A stretch of 64,000 nt of DNA from Brevundimonas aurantiaca (GTDB lineage: Bacteria; Pseudomonadota; Alphaproteobacteria; Caulobacterales; Caulobacteraceae). Position 1 is the stretch's first letter, and every line of letters begins with the position of its first letter. The notes beneath the pieces are model-generated. The model was not told the DNA's origin. It saw nothing but the letters and a program-made list of their open reading frames with translations, and made no database searches. The stretch is from assembly GCF_014199955.1 (NCBI RefSeq), contig NZ_JACHOQ010000002.1, positions 62,001 through 126,000 of the forward strand. The letters run 5' to 3'. Made by a program: the position numbers and the translations under genes. Shown here piece by piece: positions 50,292 through 57,350 of this stretch.

Positions 50292-50954
50292 ATGAAGATC
50301 GCGCTCATTATCGAAAACAGCCAGGCCGCAAAAAGCGAGACGGTGCATGCGGCTCTGTCCGCCGTCGCGGAGCCGCTGGGGCATCAGGTGTTCCACTATG
50401 GAATGTACGCCGCCGAGGATAAGGCGTCGCTGACCTATGTGATGAACGGCGTGCTGACCGCCATCCTGCTCAACTCCGGCGCCGCCGACTTCGTGGTGAC
50501 CGGTTGCGGCACCGGCATGGGATCGATGCTGGCCTGCAACAGCATGCCGGGCGTCTTCTGCGGCCTGGTCATTGATCCGACCGACGCCTTCCTGTTCGGC
50601 CAGATCAATGACGGAAACGCCATCTCCATGCCCTATGCCAAGGGGTTCGGTTGGGCGGCGGAGCTGAACCTTCAGGACGTGTATCGCAAACTGTTCGAGG
50701 GCGAGCGCGGCCTGGGCTATCCCAAGGAACGTGCGGAGATCATGCGCAAGAACCGAGGCGTGCTGCGCGATCTGAAGGCCGCATCCTGCAAGGACATGCT
50801 GACCGTGCTGAAGGAGATGGATCAGGACTTGCTGAAAGCCGCGATCGCGGGCGAGCGGTTTTCCGAATACTTCTTCGCCAACGCTACGGACGAAGATATT
50901 CGCGACTATCTGAAGGGCGTTCTGAGCGGCGCGAAGGCTTTGGAGCCCGCATAA
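50292..50954 (+). CDS. RpiB/LacAB-family isomerase, probable 5-keto-4-deoxyuronate isomerase (DhuI-like)
   Basis: 220 aa. The N-terminal half has the RpiB fold (KIALIIENSQAAKSE, FVVTGCGTGMGSMLACNSM, GLVIDPTDAFLFGQINDGN); a helical C-terminal part makes it longer than RpiB. A subgroup of this family, DhuI, isomerises 4-deoxy-5-hexosulose uronate. Here it sits opposite kduD, with pectate lyase and kdgK nearby and no cupin-type KduI in the window. That makes DhuI activity the best guess, by context. GAGGAG lies upstream. Confidence 0.75.
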   Translation: MKIALIIENSQAAKSETVHAALSAVAEPLGHQVFHYGMYAAEDKASLTYVMNGVLTAILLNSGAADFVVTGCGTGMGSMLACNSMPGVFCGLVIDPTDAFLFGQINDGNAISMPYAKGFGWAAELNLQDVYRKLFEGERGLGYPKERAEIMRKNRGVLRDLKAASCKDMLTVLKEMDQDLLKAAIAGERFSEYFFANATDEDIRDYLKGVLSGAKALEPA

Positions 50955-50964
50955 GGCCAAGGCT

Positions 50965-50998
50965 CGGCCGGCGCGTGGCCCGCGCCGGCCGCCTTTTT
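50965..50998 (+). terminator. Rho-independent terminator after the isomerase gene
   Basis: CGGCCGGCGCG-TGGCC-CGCGCCGGCCG, a perfect 11-base-pair stem, followed by CCTTTTTG. It lies just before the convergent end of the LacI-family gene. Confidence 0.82.
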
Positions 50999-51009
50999 GA
51001 AAAGCGTTT

Positions 51010-52095
51010 TCAAGCCGCAGGGATAGCGGATTTCCGCACCACGAGAGCAGGTCGGACTTCCGGCTGCTTCAACTGGGCCGCATCCACGCCGCGCATGGGC
51101 GCCAGAAGCTTCTCGGCCGCCATGCGGCCCATGTCGCGAATCGGCAGGCGGACGGAGGTCAAGTTCGGCCAGACCCGCGCGGCCATGGGCAGATCGTCGA
51201 ACCCGACGATCGACAGGTCGCGTGGCAGCTCCAGCCCCCGCTCGCGGGCCGCCTGCATGATCCCGATCGCCATGTCGTCGTTGAGGGTGAAGATGGCGCT
51301 GGGCGGGTGGGCCAAGGAAAGCAGGGCGTGGCCGGCTTCAACGCCTGATTCAAACGTATAGGCGCCCTTGAAGTCGTATTCGGACGCCAGTGGAATCCCG
51401 CGCGCCGACAGGGCGTCGAGAAAGCCCTTGCTTCGCACCGCCGATGATCGGAACAGGTCCGGCCCGCGAACCAGACCGATCCGCAGGTGGCCAAGGTCGG
51501 CAAGGTGATTCGCCGCCTCAGCCGCCCCTATTCCGTCGTTCGTCACCACCATCGACGCCGGCTCATCCAGGGCCACCGAGGCGATCCGGACATAGGGGCA
51601 ATCCAGTTCGCGCAGCAGCGCGATGACCGCCTCGTCCTCAGACACCGACGGGGGCATGATGACGCCATAGAGCCTTTGCCGCTCCACGAAGCCTCGGATG
51701 TCCTCAAGCAGAGTAGGGGAGTTGCGGTTGCAAGGGTGGACGACAAGTTCCAGCCCCGAACCCTTCAGGGCGTCCAGCACGCCCTGCTGCATATTGACGA
51801 CATAGGTCGGACTGGGGTTGTCGTAGATCAGGCCGATCAGGAAAGAGCGGCGGAACGCCAGCCCGCGCGCCTGGGGATCGGGCGTAAAGCCCAACGCCTT
51901 GATGACCGCATTGACTCGTTCCCGCGTGTCCTGGCGCACGAACGGCGACTGGTTGATCACGCGCGAGACGGTCTTTTTGGACACTTCCGCCACGCGGGCG
52001 ACGTCGTTGATGGTGGCCCGCTTAGCCGTCTTGCCGGGGCGCGGATCGTCTTGAGCCAAGGTGCGGCTCCTTCCTTCTTGTCGAGCTTCAGCCAT
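51010..52095 (-). CDS. LacI-family transcriptional regulator of pectin/hexuronate use
   Basis: 361 aa. An N-terminal tail (about 25 residues, basic) precedes the helix-turn-helix TINDVARVAEVSKKTVSRVI, followed by the hinge and a periplasmic-binding-like effector domain (SFLIGLIYDNPSPTYVVNMQ to SIVGFDDLPMAARVWPNLTS). It should repress in the absence of a uronate-derived inducer. Its position in the middle of the locus and the operator (52140) 45 bases upstream of its start suggest it controls the cluster and itself. The inducer is not known; KDG or a keto-deoxyuronate is plausible. Confidence 0.92.
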   Translation of the reverse strand: MAEARQEGRSRTLAQDDPRPGKTAKRATINDVARVAEVSKKTVSRVINQSPFVRQDTRERVNAVIKALGFTPDPQARGLAFRRSFLIGLIYDNPSPTYVVNMQQGVLDALKGSGLELVVHPCNRNSPTLLEDIRGFVERQRLYGVIMPPSVSEDEAVIALLRELDCPYVRIASVALDEPASMVVTNDGIGAAEAANHLADLGHLRIGLVRGPDLFRSSAVRSKGFLDALSARGIPLASEYDFKGAYTFESGVEAGHALLSLAHPPSAIFTLNDDMAIGIMQAARERGLELPRDLSIVGFDDLPMAARVWPNLTSVRLPIRDMGRMAAEKLLAPMRGVDAAQLKQPEVRPALVVRKSAIPAA

Positions 52096-52138
52096 AACGC
52101 CGACTCGCGTCGGACGCTACAAACCTCTTCAAAGCGCA

Positions 52139-52167
52139 TTGACACCGGTTTCCTCCCTCGCTCTTAT
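52139..52167 (+). promoter_or_regulatory. Predicted promoter of the hydratase/transporter unit, with -35 inside the operator
   Basis: TTGACA (52139-52144), a 17-base spacer, then TCTTAT (52162-52167). The -35 hexamer is part of the operator TGACACCGGTTTCC, so repressor binding would directly exclude RNA polymerase. Start of transcription would be near 52174. Confidence 0.62.
52140..52153. promoter_or_regulatory. Predicted LacI-family operator, site 4 (lacI-type gene and hydratase)
   Basis: TGACACCGGTTTCC, the same 14 bases as site 2. It lies between the divergent regulator (start 52095) and hydratase (start 52228), positioned to control both. Confidence 0.72.
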
Positions 52168-52227
52168 CGCGGCCTGTTTGCGAGGCCTTACCTTGATCCG
52201 CACCTATTCATTCGTGAGCGTCGCGTC

Positions 52228-53064
52228 ATGAGCGCGACGCCGATCGCCGAAATCGGGACGGCCTCTGTCGCCGTGGAGCCGGATAAGATCGCAGCGCGGT
52301 TCGTGGCGGCGCGACTGGCCTGCCGCGCCACGCCGGACTATCCAGGTCGGATTCCCGAAAACATGGCCCAGGCCTATGCGATCCAGTCCGCCGCCATAGA
52401 GCGGTTTCCCGACAAGGTCGTCGGATGGAAGGTCGGCGGAGTGCCGCCTTCACAGCAGCCGGAGTTGGGGGTTCACCGACTGGCCGGCGCCATCTTTGCA
52501 CGCAATGTTTGGGCGAGCGCTGAAGGCGCCGCGACGGCGTTGCCGGAGATCGAGGGCGGCTTTGCAGCCGTCGAGTCCGAGTTCATCGCCCGCATCGGTC
52601 ATGATCTGGACCCCGACAAAACGGATTGGAGCTTGGCGGACGCCGTCGCGGCGATCGACAAGATCTTCGTGGGCGTCGAGCTGGCGGGCAGCCCCTTGTC
52701 GGCGATCAATGACCTGGGCTCCGCAGTCGTCGCCTCAGACTTCGGCAACAACGGCGGCCTGATCATCGGGCCTGAATTGGCGGATTGGCGCGAGCGGCTG
52801 GAAGCGATCGAGGTCGAAACCTTCGTCAACGGCGAGAGCGTCGGTGTCGGAGGTTCTGCGTCGCTTCAGGGCGGCGCAATGGAGTCCGTCCGTTTCTTGG
52901 CCGAGCATTGCGCCCGATGGGGCCGACCGCTGAAGGCCGGCATGTTGATCTCCACCGGCGCCGTTACCGGCGTACACCGGGTCCATGCAGGGGATCAGGC
53001 CGTATGCGTATTCAGGGGCGTTGCCGAACTCCATTGCTCGGTCGTGAGGGCTGAAGCGCAGTAA
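52228..53064 (+). CDS. FAH-superfamily hydratase (2-keto-4-pentenoate hydratase-like), unknown substrate
   Basis: 278 aa from ATG 52228; the open frame runs 741 bases further upstream through the regulator antisense, which is not coding. RIPENMAQAYAIQS, VVGWKVGG, and the metal-binding ESEFIARIGHDLDPD with VGVELAGSPLSAIND are typical of the MhpD-like hydratase branch of the FAH fold. Here it is controlled with pectin genes and lies upstream of the ExuT-like transporter, 83 bases apart. MhpD acts in aromatic degradation, which is absent here; a role on an unsaturated or keto-deoxy uronate is possible but unproven. Confidence 0.8.
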   Translation: MSATPIAEIGTASVAVEPDKIAARFVAARLACRATPDYPGRIPENMAQAYAIQSAAIERFPDKVVGWKVGGVPPSQQPELGVHRLAGAIFARNVWASAEGAATALPEIEGGFAAVESEFIARIGHDLDPDKTDWSLADAVAAIDKIFVGVELAGSPLSAINDLGSAVVASDFGNNGGLIIGPELADWRERLEAIEVETFVNGESVGVGGSASLQGGAMESVRFLAEHCARWGRPLKAGMLISTGAVTGVHRVHAGDQAVCVFRGVAELHCSVVRAEAQ

Positions 53065-53147
53065 TCTTCTTAAACACGTCAACCTGGCCGCCGTTGAGGG
53101 ACGAGAGAGCCGGGACGCGTGAGGAACCATCAGGAACGGGAATAATC

Positions 53148-54434
53148 ATGACCGACGCGTCAAGCGCAGGACCGATTGAGATCAAGGCGCCGTCGCCGGG
53201 CAAGTATCGGTGGATCATCATGTGGCTGCTGTTTGCAGCCATGGTCATCAACTATGTCGATCGCCAGATGATCGGCTTCTTGAAGCCCATGCTGTCAACC
53301 GAGTTCGGTTGGTCGGAGACCGACTACGCCGACATCGTCTTCTGGTTCCAGGCCTCCTACGCCGTGGCCTATCTGCTCTGGGGCCGGATCATGGACCGCG
53401 TCGGCGCGCGCTGGGGCTTGGGCGTGGCATTCGGCATCTGGCAGATCGGCCACATCCTGCACGGCGCGGCGCGGGATCTGTCGCACTTCATGATGGCGCG
53501 CATGCTCCTGGGCGTCGGCGAGGCCGGCGGATTCCCTGGAGGCATCAAGGCCGTCGCCGAGTGGTTCCCAAAGAAGGAACGCGCCCTGGCGACGGGCCTG
53601 TTCAACGCGGGCACCAATATCGGCGCCATTGTCACGCCCCTGATCGTTCCGGGTCTGGTTCTGGCCTTCGGCTGGCAACTGGCCTTCGTCATCACCGGCC
53701 TGCTGGGCCTAATCTGGCTGCCGATCTGGCTCCTGGTCTATCGCCGGCCCCGCGAACAGAAGCGGCTGTCGGCTGCCGAGCTGGCCTATATCGAGCAGGA
53801 TCCTGCCGATGTCGTTGAAAAGGTCAAATGGACCAAGCTGTTGGGCGTCAAGGAAACTTGGGCCTACGCCCTGGGCAAGTTCCTGATCGACCCCATCTGG
53901 TGGATGTTCCTGTTCTGGCTGCCGGACTTCCTCGGCAAAACCTACGGACTTGATCTGAAATCCTTCGGCCCCCCGCTGGTCGCCATCTACCTGTTGTCGG
54001 ACGTGGGATCGGTCGGCGGCGGCTGGCTGTCGTCTCGCTTCATGCACCGCGGCATGAGCGTCAATAGGGCCCGCAAGATCACCATGCTGATCTGCGCCCT
54101 GTGCGCCGTCCCGGTCGCTTTCGCCGCCATGGCGTCCAACCTCTGGGTGGCGGTCGGCATCATCGGTTTGGCCACTGCGGCCCACCAGGGCTTTTCGGCC
54201 AATCTCTACGCCCTGCCGGGCGACGTCTTCCCGCGCTCGGCGGTCGGTTCGGTCGTCGGGATCGGGGGCATGTTGGGGGCCATCGGCGGCATGGCGATGG
54301 CGAAGTACGCCGGCTATGTGCTGGAGCAGATCGGCACCTATACGCCGATCTTCATCGTGGCGGCTTCAGCCTATCTGATCGCCCTGTTGGTGGTGCATCT
54401 GCTTTCGCCGAAGTACGCTCCGGCCAAGGTCTGA
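53148..54434 (+). CDS. MFS hexuronate transporter, ExuT-like
   Basis: 428 aa from ATG 53148. Twelve hydrophobic helices with IIMWLLFAAMVINYVDRQ (helix 1), WGRIMDRVGARWGLGVAF, and LLGVGEAGGFPGGIKAVAEW, the anion:cation symporter signatures found in ExuT, GudP and DctT-like carriers. In the midst of uronate genes it most likely imports galacturonate, glucuronate or their unsaturated dimers. A strong terminator lies 7 bases after the stop. Confidence 0.87.
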   Translation: MTDASSAGPIEIKAPSPGKYRWIIMWLLFAAMVINYVDRQMIGFLKPMLSTEFGWSETDYADIVFWFQASYAVAYLLWGRIMDRVGARWGLGVAFGIWQIGHILHGAARDLSHFMMARMLLGVGEAGGFPGGIKAVAEWFPKKERALATGLFNAGTNIGAIVTPLIVPGLVLAFGWQLAFVITGLLGLIWLPIWLLVYRRPREQKRLSAAELAYIEQDPADVVEKVKWTKLLGVKETWAYALGKFLIDPIWWMFLFWLPDFLGKTYGLDLKSFGPPLVAIYLLSDVGSVGGGWLSSRFMHRGMSVNRARKITMLICALCAVPVAFAAMASNLWVAVGIIGLATAAHQGFSANLYALPGDVFPRSAVGSVVGIGGMLGAIGGMAMAKYAGYVLEQIGTYTPIFIVAASAYLIALLVVHLLSPKYAPAKV

Positions 54435-54441
54435 TCAAAGC

Positions 54442-54477
54442 GCGGCCGGACGATCACTCGTCCGGCCGCTTCTTTTT
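54442..54477 (+). terminator. Rho-independent terminator after the ExuT-like gene
   Basis: GCGGCCGGACGA-TCAC-TCGTCCGGCCGC, a perfect 12-base-pair stem, followed by TTCTTTTT. It lies between the transporter and the esterase gene at 54488, so that gene relies on read-through or another promoter. Confidence 0.85.
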
Positions 54478-54487
54478 GGATGAAGAG

Positions 54488-55486
54488 ATGAAGCTGCTTC
54501 GAAGACATCTGCTCGGCCTGGTCTTGGCCGCAGGCGGCCTGGCCTTCGGACGACCGGCGGCGGCCGAGGCTTTCTCTGCTGGAGAGCGGCAGGCGGCCCC
54601 GCCGCCCGATCCCGACGAAACGATCCGGTTGTGGCCCCGCGGCGCGCCGGGCGGGGAGGGGGTGCGGCTCACGCCGATCGTGCCGGAGCGTTCGACCGAT
54701 CCGGCTTTTCACGACCGCTACGCCCAGTACACCGAAGACCCTATGCTGACAGTCTTTCGGCCGGCACGGCCCAACGGCTCGGCCCTGCTGTTGATCCCGG
54801 GCGGCGGCTACCGTTGGGCGGTTCTTGACAAAGAGGGCTACGACGTCGCCCGCGTCTTTGCGGCGACCGGTACGACCTGTTTCGTGCTTCGCTACCGACT
54901 TCCGGCGGATGGCTGGGCCGCCGGGCCGGACGCCCCGCTACAGGATGCGCAACGGGCGATGCGGCTGATCCGCTCACGTGCGGACGTCTATGGAGTGGAC
55001 CCGGCGCGGATCGGCGTCCTCGGGGCCTCTGCGGGCGGGCATCTCGCAGGATTGCTCAGCGCCAGGCGCGATGAGACCTATCCCGCCATCGACGCCGAAG
55101 ACGCCGTTTCGCTAAGGCCCGACCTGACGGTCTTGATGTACCCGGTGGCCACCATGGCTGATCCCCACGCCCACCAGGGTTCGCGAACCCATCTGCTGGG
55201 CCAGGCTCCCGCAGCGGACCAGATCAGGGCCTATTCTCTGGAGGCGATGGACTGGCGGGACGCCGCGCCGGTTTTCCTGCTTCACGCCATGAACGACCTG
55301 GCGGTCCCGGTCGAGAACAGCCTTCAACTGTTGAGCACGCTGAAGGCTGCGGCCGTGCCGACGGAGGCGCACCTCTTTCAAGAAGGCGGCCACGGCTTCG
55401 GCGTACGTCTGATCCAGGGCCGGCCCGCCCAGGTCTGGCCTGCCTTGGTCCGGGCCTGGGCCGGTCGGCTGAACGTGCCGCTCTAG
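54488..55486 (+). CDS. Alpha/beta hydrolase, secreted, probable carbohydrate esterase
   Basis: 332 aa from ATG 54488. Signal peptide of about 26 residues (KLLRRHLLGLVLAAGG, cleavage near AAAEA). Alpha/beta hydrolase features: oxyanion loop LLIPGGGYRW, nucleophile elbow GVLGASAGGHLAGL, Asp in AMNDLAVPVE, His in GGHGFGVRL. This is the xylan/pectin esterase-like branch (similar to family CE esterases). It probably removes acetyl groups from pectin or oligomers in the periplasm. It is convergent with the type B esterase gene, 5 bases apart. Confidence 0.82.
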   Translation: MKLLRRHLLGLVLAAGGLAFGRPAAAEAFSAGERQAAPPPDPDETIRLWPRGAPGGEGVRLTPIVPERSTDPAFHDRYAQYTEDPMLTVFRPARPNGSALLLIPGGGYRWAVLDKEGYDVARVFAATGTTCFVLRYRLPADGWAAGPDAPLQDAQRAMRLIRSRADVYGVDPARIGVLGASAGGHLAGLLSARRDETYPAIDAEDAVSLRPDLTVLMYPVATMADPHAHQGSRTHLLGQAPAADQIRAYSLEAMDWRDAAPVFLLHAMNDLAVPVENSLQLLSTLKAAAVPTEAHLFQEGGHGFGVRLIQGRPAQVWPALVRAWAGRLNVPL

Positions 55487-55491
55487 GCGGG

Positions 55492-57048
55492 TCAGGTTCC
55501 GGGCTGGATATAGGGAATGGCGGCGAAGAAGGCGCGCTCGTCGCCCCTGGGATCGTTCGCCATGCGTGGCTCGACATCAAACAGCAGAGTCTGGCGCTGT
55601 GGCAGTTCGTAACGGTCCCAGCGCGGCAGGCCCGGGTGGTTCGGATCACCGTCCCGCGCCAAGGCGGCGAATGCCTTTCGCATGGCCGCTGAGACGGTCT
55701 CGGCGCCAGGACCGTTCACGCGGGATTCGGGCGAGGCGACAGTTCCGAAGACCAGGGGGATGTCCGCCGTGTGGAAGGCGCCCTTGCGGCCAGAGGCCAT
55801 GACGCCGGGAAAGTCGAGCTGATAGACCCAGGCGGGCGCTCCGGCCTTGGCGCGTTCCTCGGCCTCGATCACCGCGCCACGCCAGGAGCGGCCGGCCGTG
55901 GTCGCGGCGATCAACACCTGGTCGGGCGACCAGTCGGGATGCATGCGACGATAGGCGTCGACGACGACCTCGGGCGCGACGTCGATCCGCATGACGGACG
56001 GCGTCAATCGACCCGGTAGCGTGTCCCAGGTCAGGTCCTGGTTTTTGGGATCGTCGCCCATGAAGCCCAGCGTCTCCTCGCGCGTATTGCCGATGATCAT
56101 GGGCGTCTTGAGACCCGAGGACGCGGCGTCCGGATAGAAGGGATGTCGGGGCAGGGCGCGGAAATCTAGGACCGGGCCGAAATACAGCCCGCCGAATCCG
56201 AGAATCGGGTCCTGCACCGCCTGGGCTTCGAGCAGGCGCTCCACCGGCAGGGTCGCCGCTTCGGCCGCGCGATCGGGTGTCAGCCCCAGGGCCTTCAACC
56301 ACGTCACAGCGCGAGTGGTGGCGTTGATCGGTCCGGACGCCGTGACCTGCTGACCGCTCATGGTGGCGGCGCAGTGGAACAGGCCTTCCGCCGCCGGCAT
56401 GGCCATCAGGGTGGCGATCTTCGCGCCGCCCCCGGACTGGCCGAACAGCATGATTCGATCAGGATCGCCGCCGAAGGCCGCGATATTGTCGCGAACCCAT
56501 CGCAGCGCGAGGATCAGGTCAAGCTGACCGAGGTTGCCGGAGTCTTCAAAGCCTGGAACGAGCCGCGCCAGATAGGCGTAGCCGAAGGCGTTGAGGCGAT
56601 GATTAAGCGTGACCACGACCACGTCCTCCTCTGCGGCCAGTCGCGAGCCGTCATAGAGGGGGTGCGAGCCCGAGCCGGTGGCGTAGGCGCCGCCGTGGAT
56701 ATAGACCATCACCGGCCGCCGAGCGGCGTCGGCGCCAGGGGTCCAGACATTCAAGAAAAGGCAGTCTTCGCTTTGGTTGGGTTCATCCCCGCGTTGGGGA
56801 GCGGCGGCGCCGAACTGGACGGCGAGGACCGGCGTCCGCCAAGGCACGGGCGGTTCGGGCGGCCGAAATCGCCGTGTCGGGGCTCCGTAGCGAATCCCCT
56901 TGAAGACGCTGAGCTCCCTTTCCCGCAGGCCGATGACGGGCCCAGCCGTCGTCGTCACGCGCGGCGCCGAGGCGCGCGGCCCTGCCGTCGCCGTTTGCGC
57001 TATAACGGCGGCGGACAAACCCGCCGCTAAGGCCGTTCGCCGCGTCAT
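55492..57048 (-). CDS. Carboxylesterase, type B family, secreted
   Basis: 518 aa from ATG 57048; upstream extension to 57399 is through the promoter region. Export signal TRRTALAAGLSAAVIAQ with an RR pair and AxA cleavage site. Type B markers are SEDCLFLNVWTP, VYIHGGAYATGSG, and the nucleophile MLFGQSGGGAKIA. It hydrolyses carboxyl esters; with pectin genes around it, a methyl or feruloyl ester of pectin is plausible, and several pectin loci have such genes. It is divergent from the TonB receptor gene with two operators between. Confidence 0.85.
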   Translation of the reverse strand: MTRRTALAAGLSAAVIAQTATAGPRASAPRVTTTAGPVIGLRERELSVFKGIRYGAPTRRFRPPEPPVPWRTPVLAVQFGAAAPQRGDEPNQSEDCLFLNVWTPGADAARRPVMVYIHGGAYATGSGSHPLYDGSRLAAEEDVVVVTLNHRLNAFGYAYLARLVPGFEDSGNLGQLDLILALRWVRDNIAAFGGDPDRIMLFGQSGGGAKIATLMAMPAAEGLFHCAATMSGQQVTASGPINATTRAVTWLKALGLTPDRAAEAATLPVERLLEAQAVQDPILGFGGLYFGPVLDFRALPRHPFYPDAASSGLKTPMIIGNTREETLGFMGDDPKNQDLTWDTLPGRLTPSVMRIDVAPEVVVDAYRRMHPDWSPDQVLIAATTAGRSWRGAVIEAEERAKAGAPAWVYQLDFPGVMASGRKGAFHTADIPLVFGTVASPESRVNGPGAETVSAAMRKAFAALARDGDPNHPGLPRWDRYELPQRQTLLFDVEPRMANDPRGDERAFFAAIPYIQPGT

Positions 57049-57232
57049 GGGCGTCTGTCCTGCGGAACTGCTGGAGAGGGGCTGCTTCAACCTGATGTCC
57101 TTCCCTGTCGCCGGTGTTCTGTCGCCCGGTCGGTAATGGTCGGCAAGGCCGCCTTGCCTATGATGCGCGGGCCTCGAAAACCCGTCAGACGTCCGTCTTG
57201 CAATAGAAAGGCGACTGTGCGTACAACAACTA

Positions 57233-57246
57233 TGACACCGGTAGCA
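57233..57246. promoter_or_regulatory. Predicted LacI-family operator, site 5 (esterase side)
   Basis: TGACACCGGTAGCA. Its right half is the most divergent of the six sites. Its centre is 34 bases from that of site 6, so both could be bound on nearly the same face of the helix. Confidence 0.6.
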
Positions 57247-57266
57247 GTACTTTGGCAAACCAAAGC

Positions 57267-57280
57267 TGACACCGGTGTCG
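57267..57280. promoter_or_regulatory. Predicted LacI-family operator, site 6 (receptor side)
   Basis: TGACACCGGTGTCG, the most symmetrical of the six (12 of the central 12 bases GACACCGGTGTC are palindromic). It is 70 bases upstream of the TonB-dependent receptor start. Confidence 0.72.
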
Positions 57281-57350
57281 TCCGCCAGCAGCGGGCGGCT
57301 GAACGGAGGCGGTTGATCTCCGAGGGCCATGAACGGGAGGAGAAAACCAA

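Larger units (their letters stand above)
57049..57350. promoter_or_regulatory. Shared regulatory region of the esterase and TonB receptor genes
   Basis: 302 bases with no gene. Contains operator-like sites at 57233 and 57267 and, between them, the palindrome CTTTGG-CAAA-CCAAAG (57250-57265). The A+T content rises to the right of 57195. Near the receptor start is the ribosome binding site GGGAGGAG (57335-57342). Confidence 0.6.

Noticed and set aside
51487-52227. Upstream extension of the hydratase frame, 247 codons
   Set aside because: Runs antisense through the LacI-type regulator and the operator region; the hydratase family starts at the ATG at 52228.
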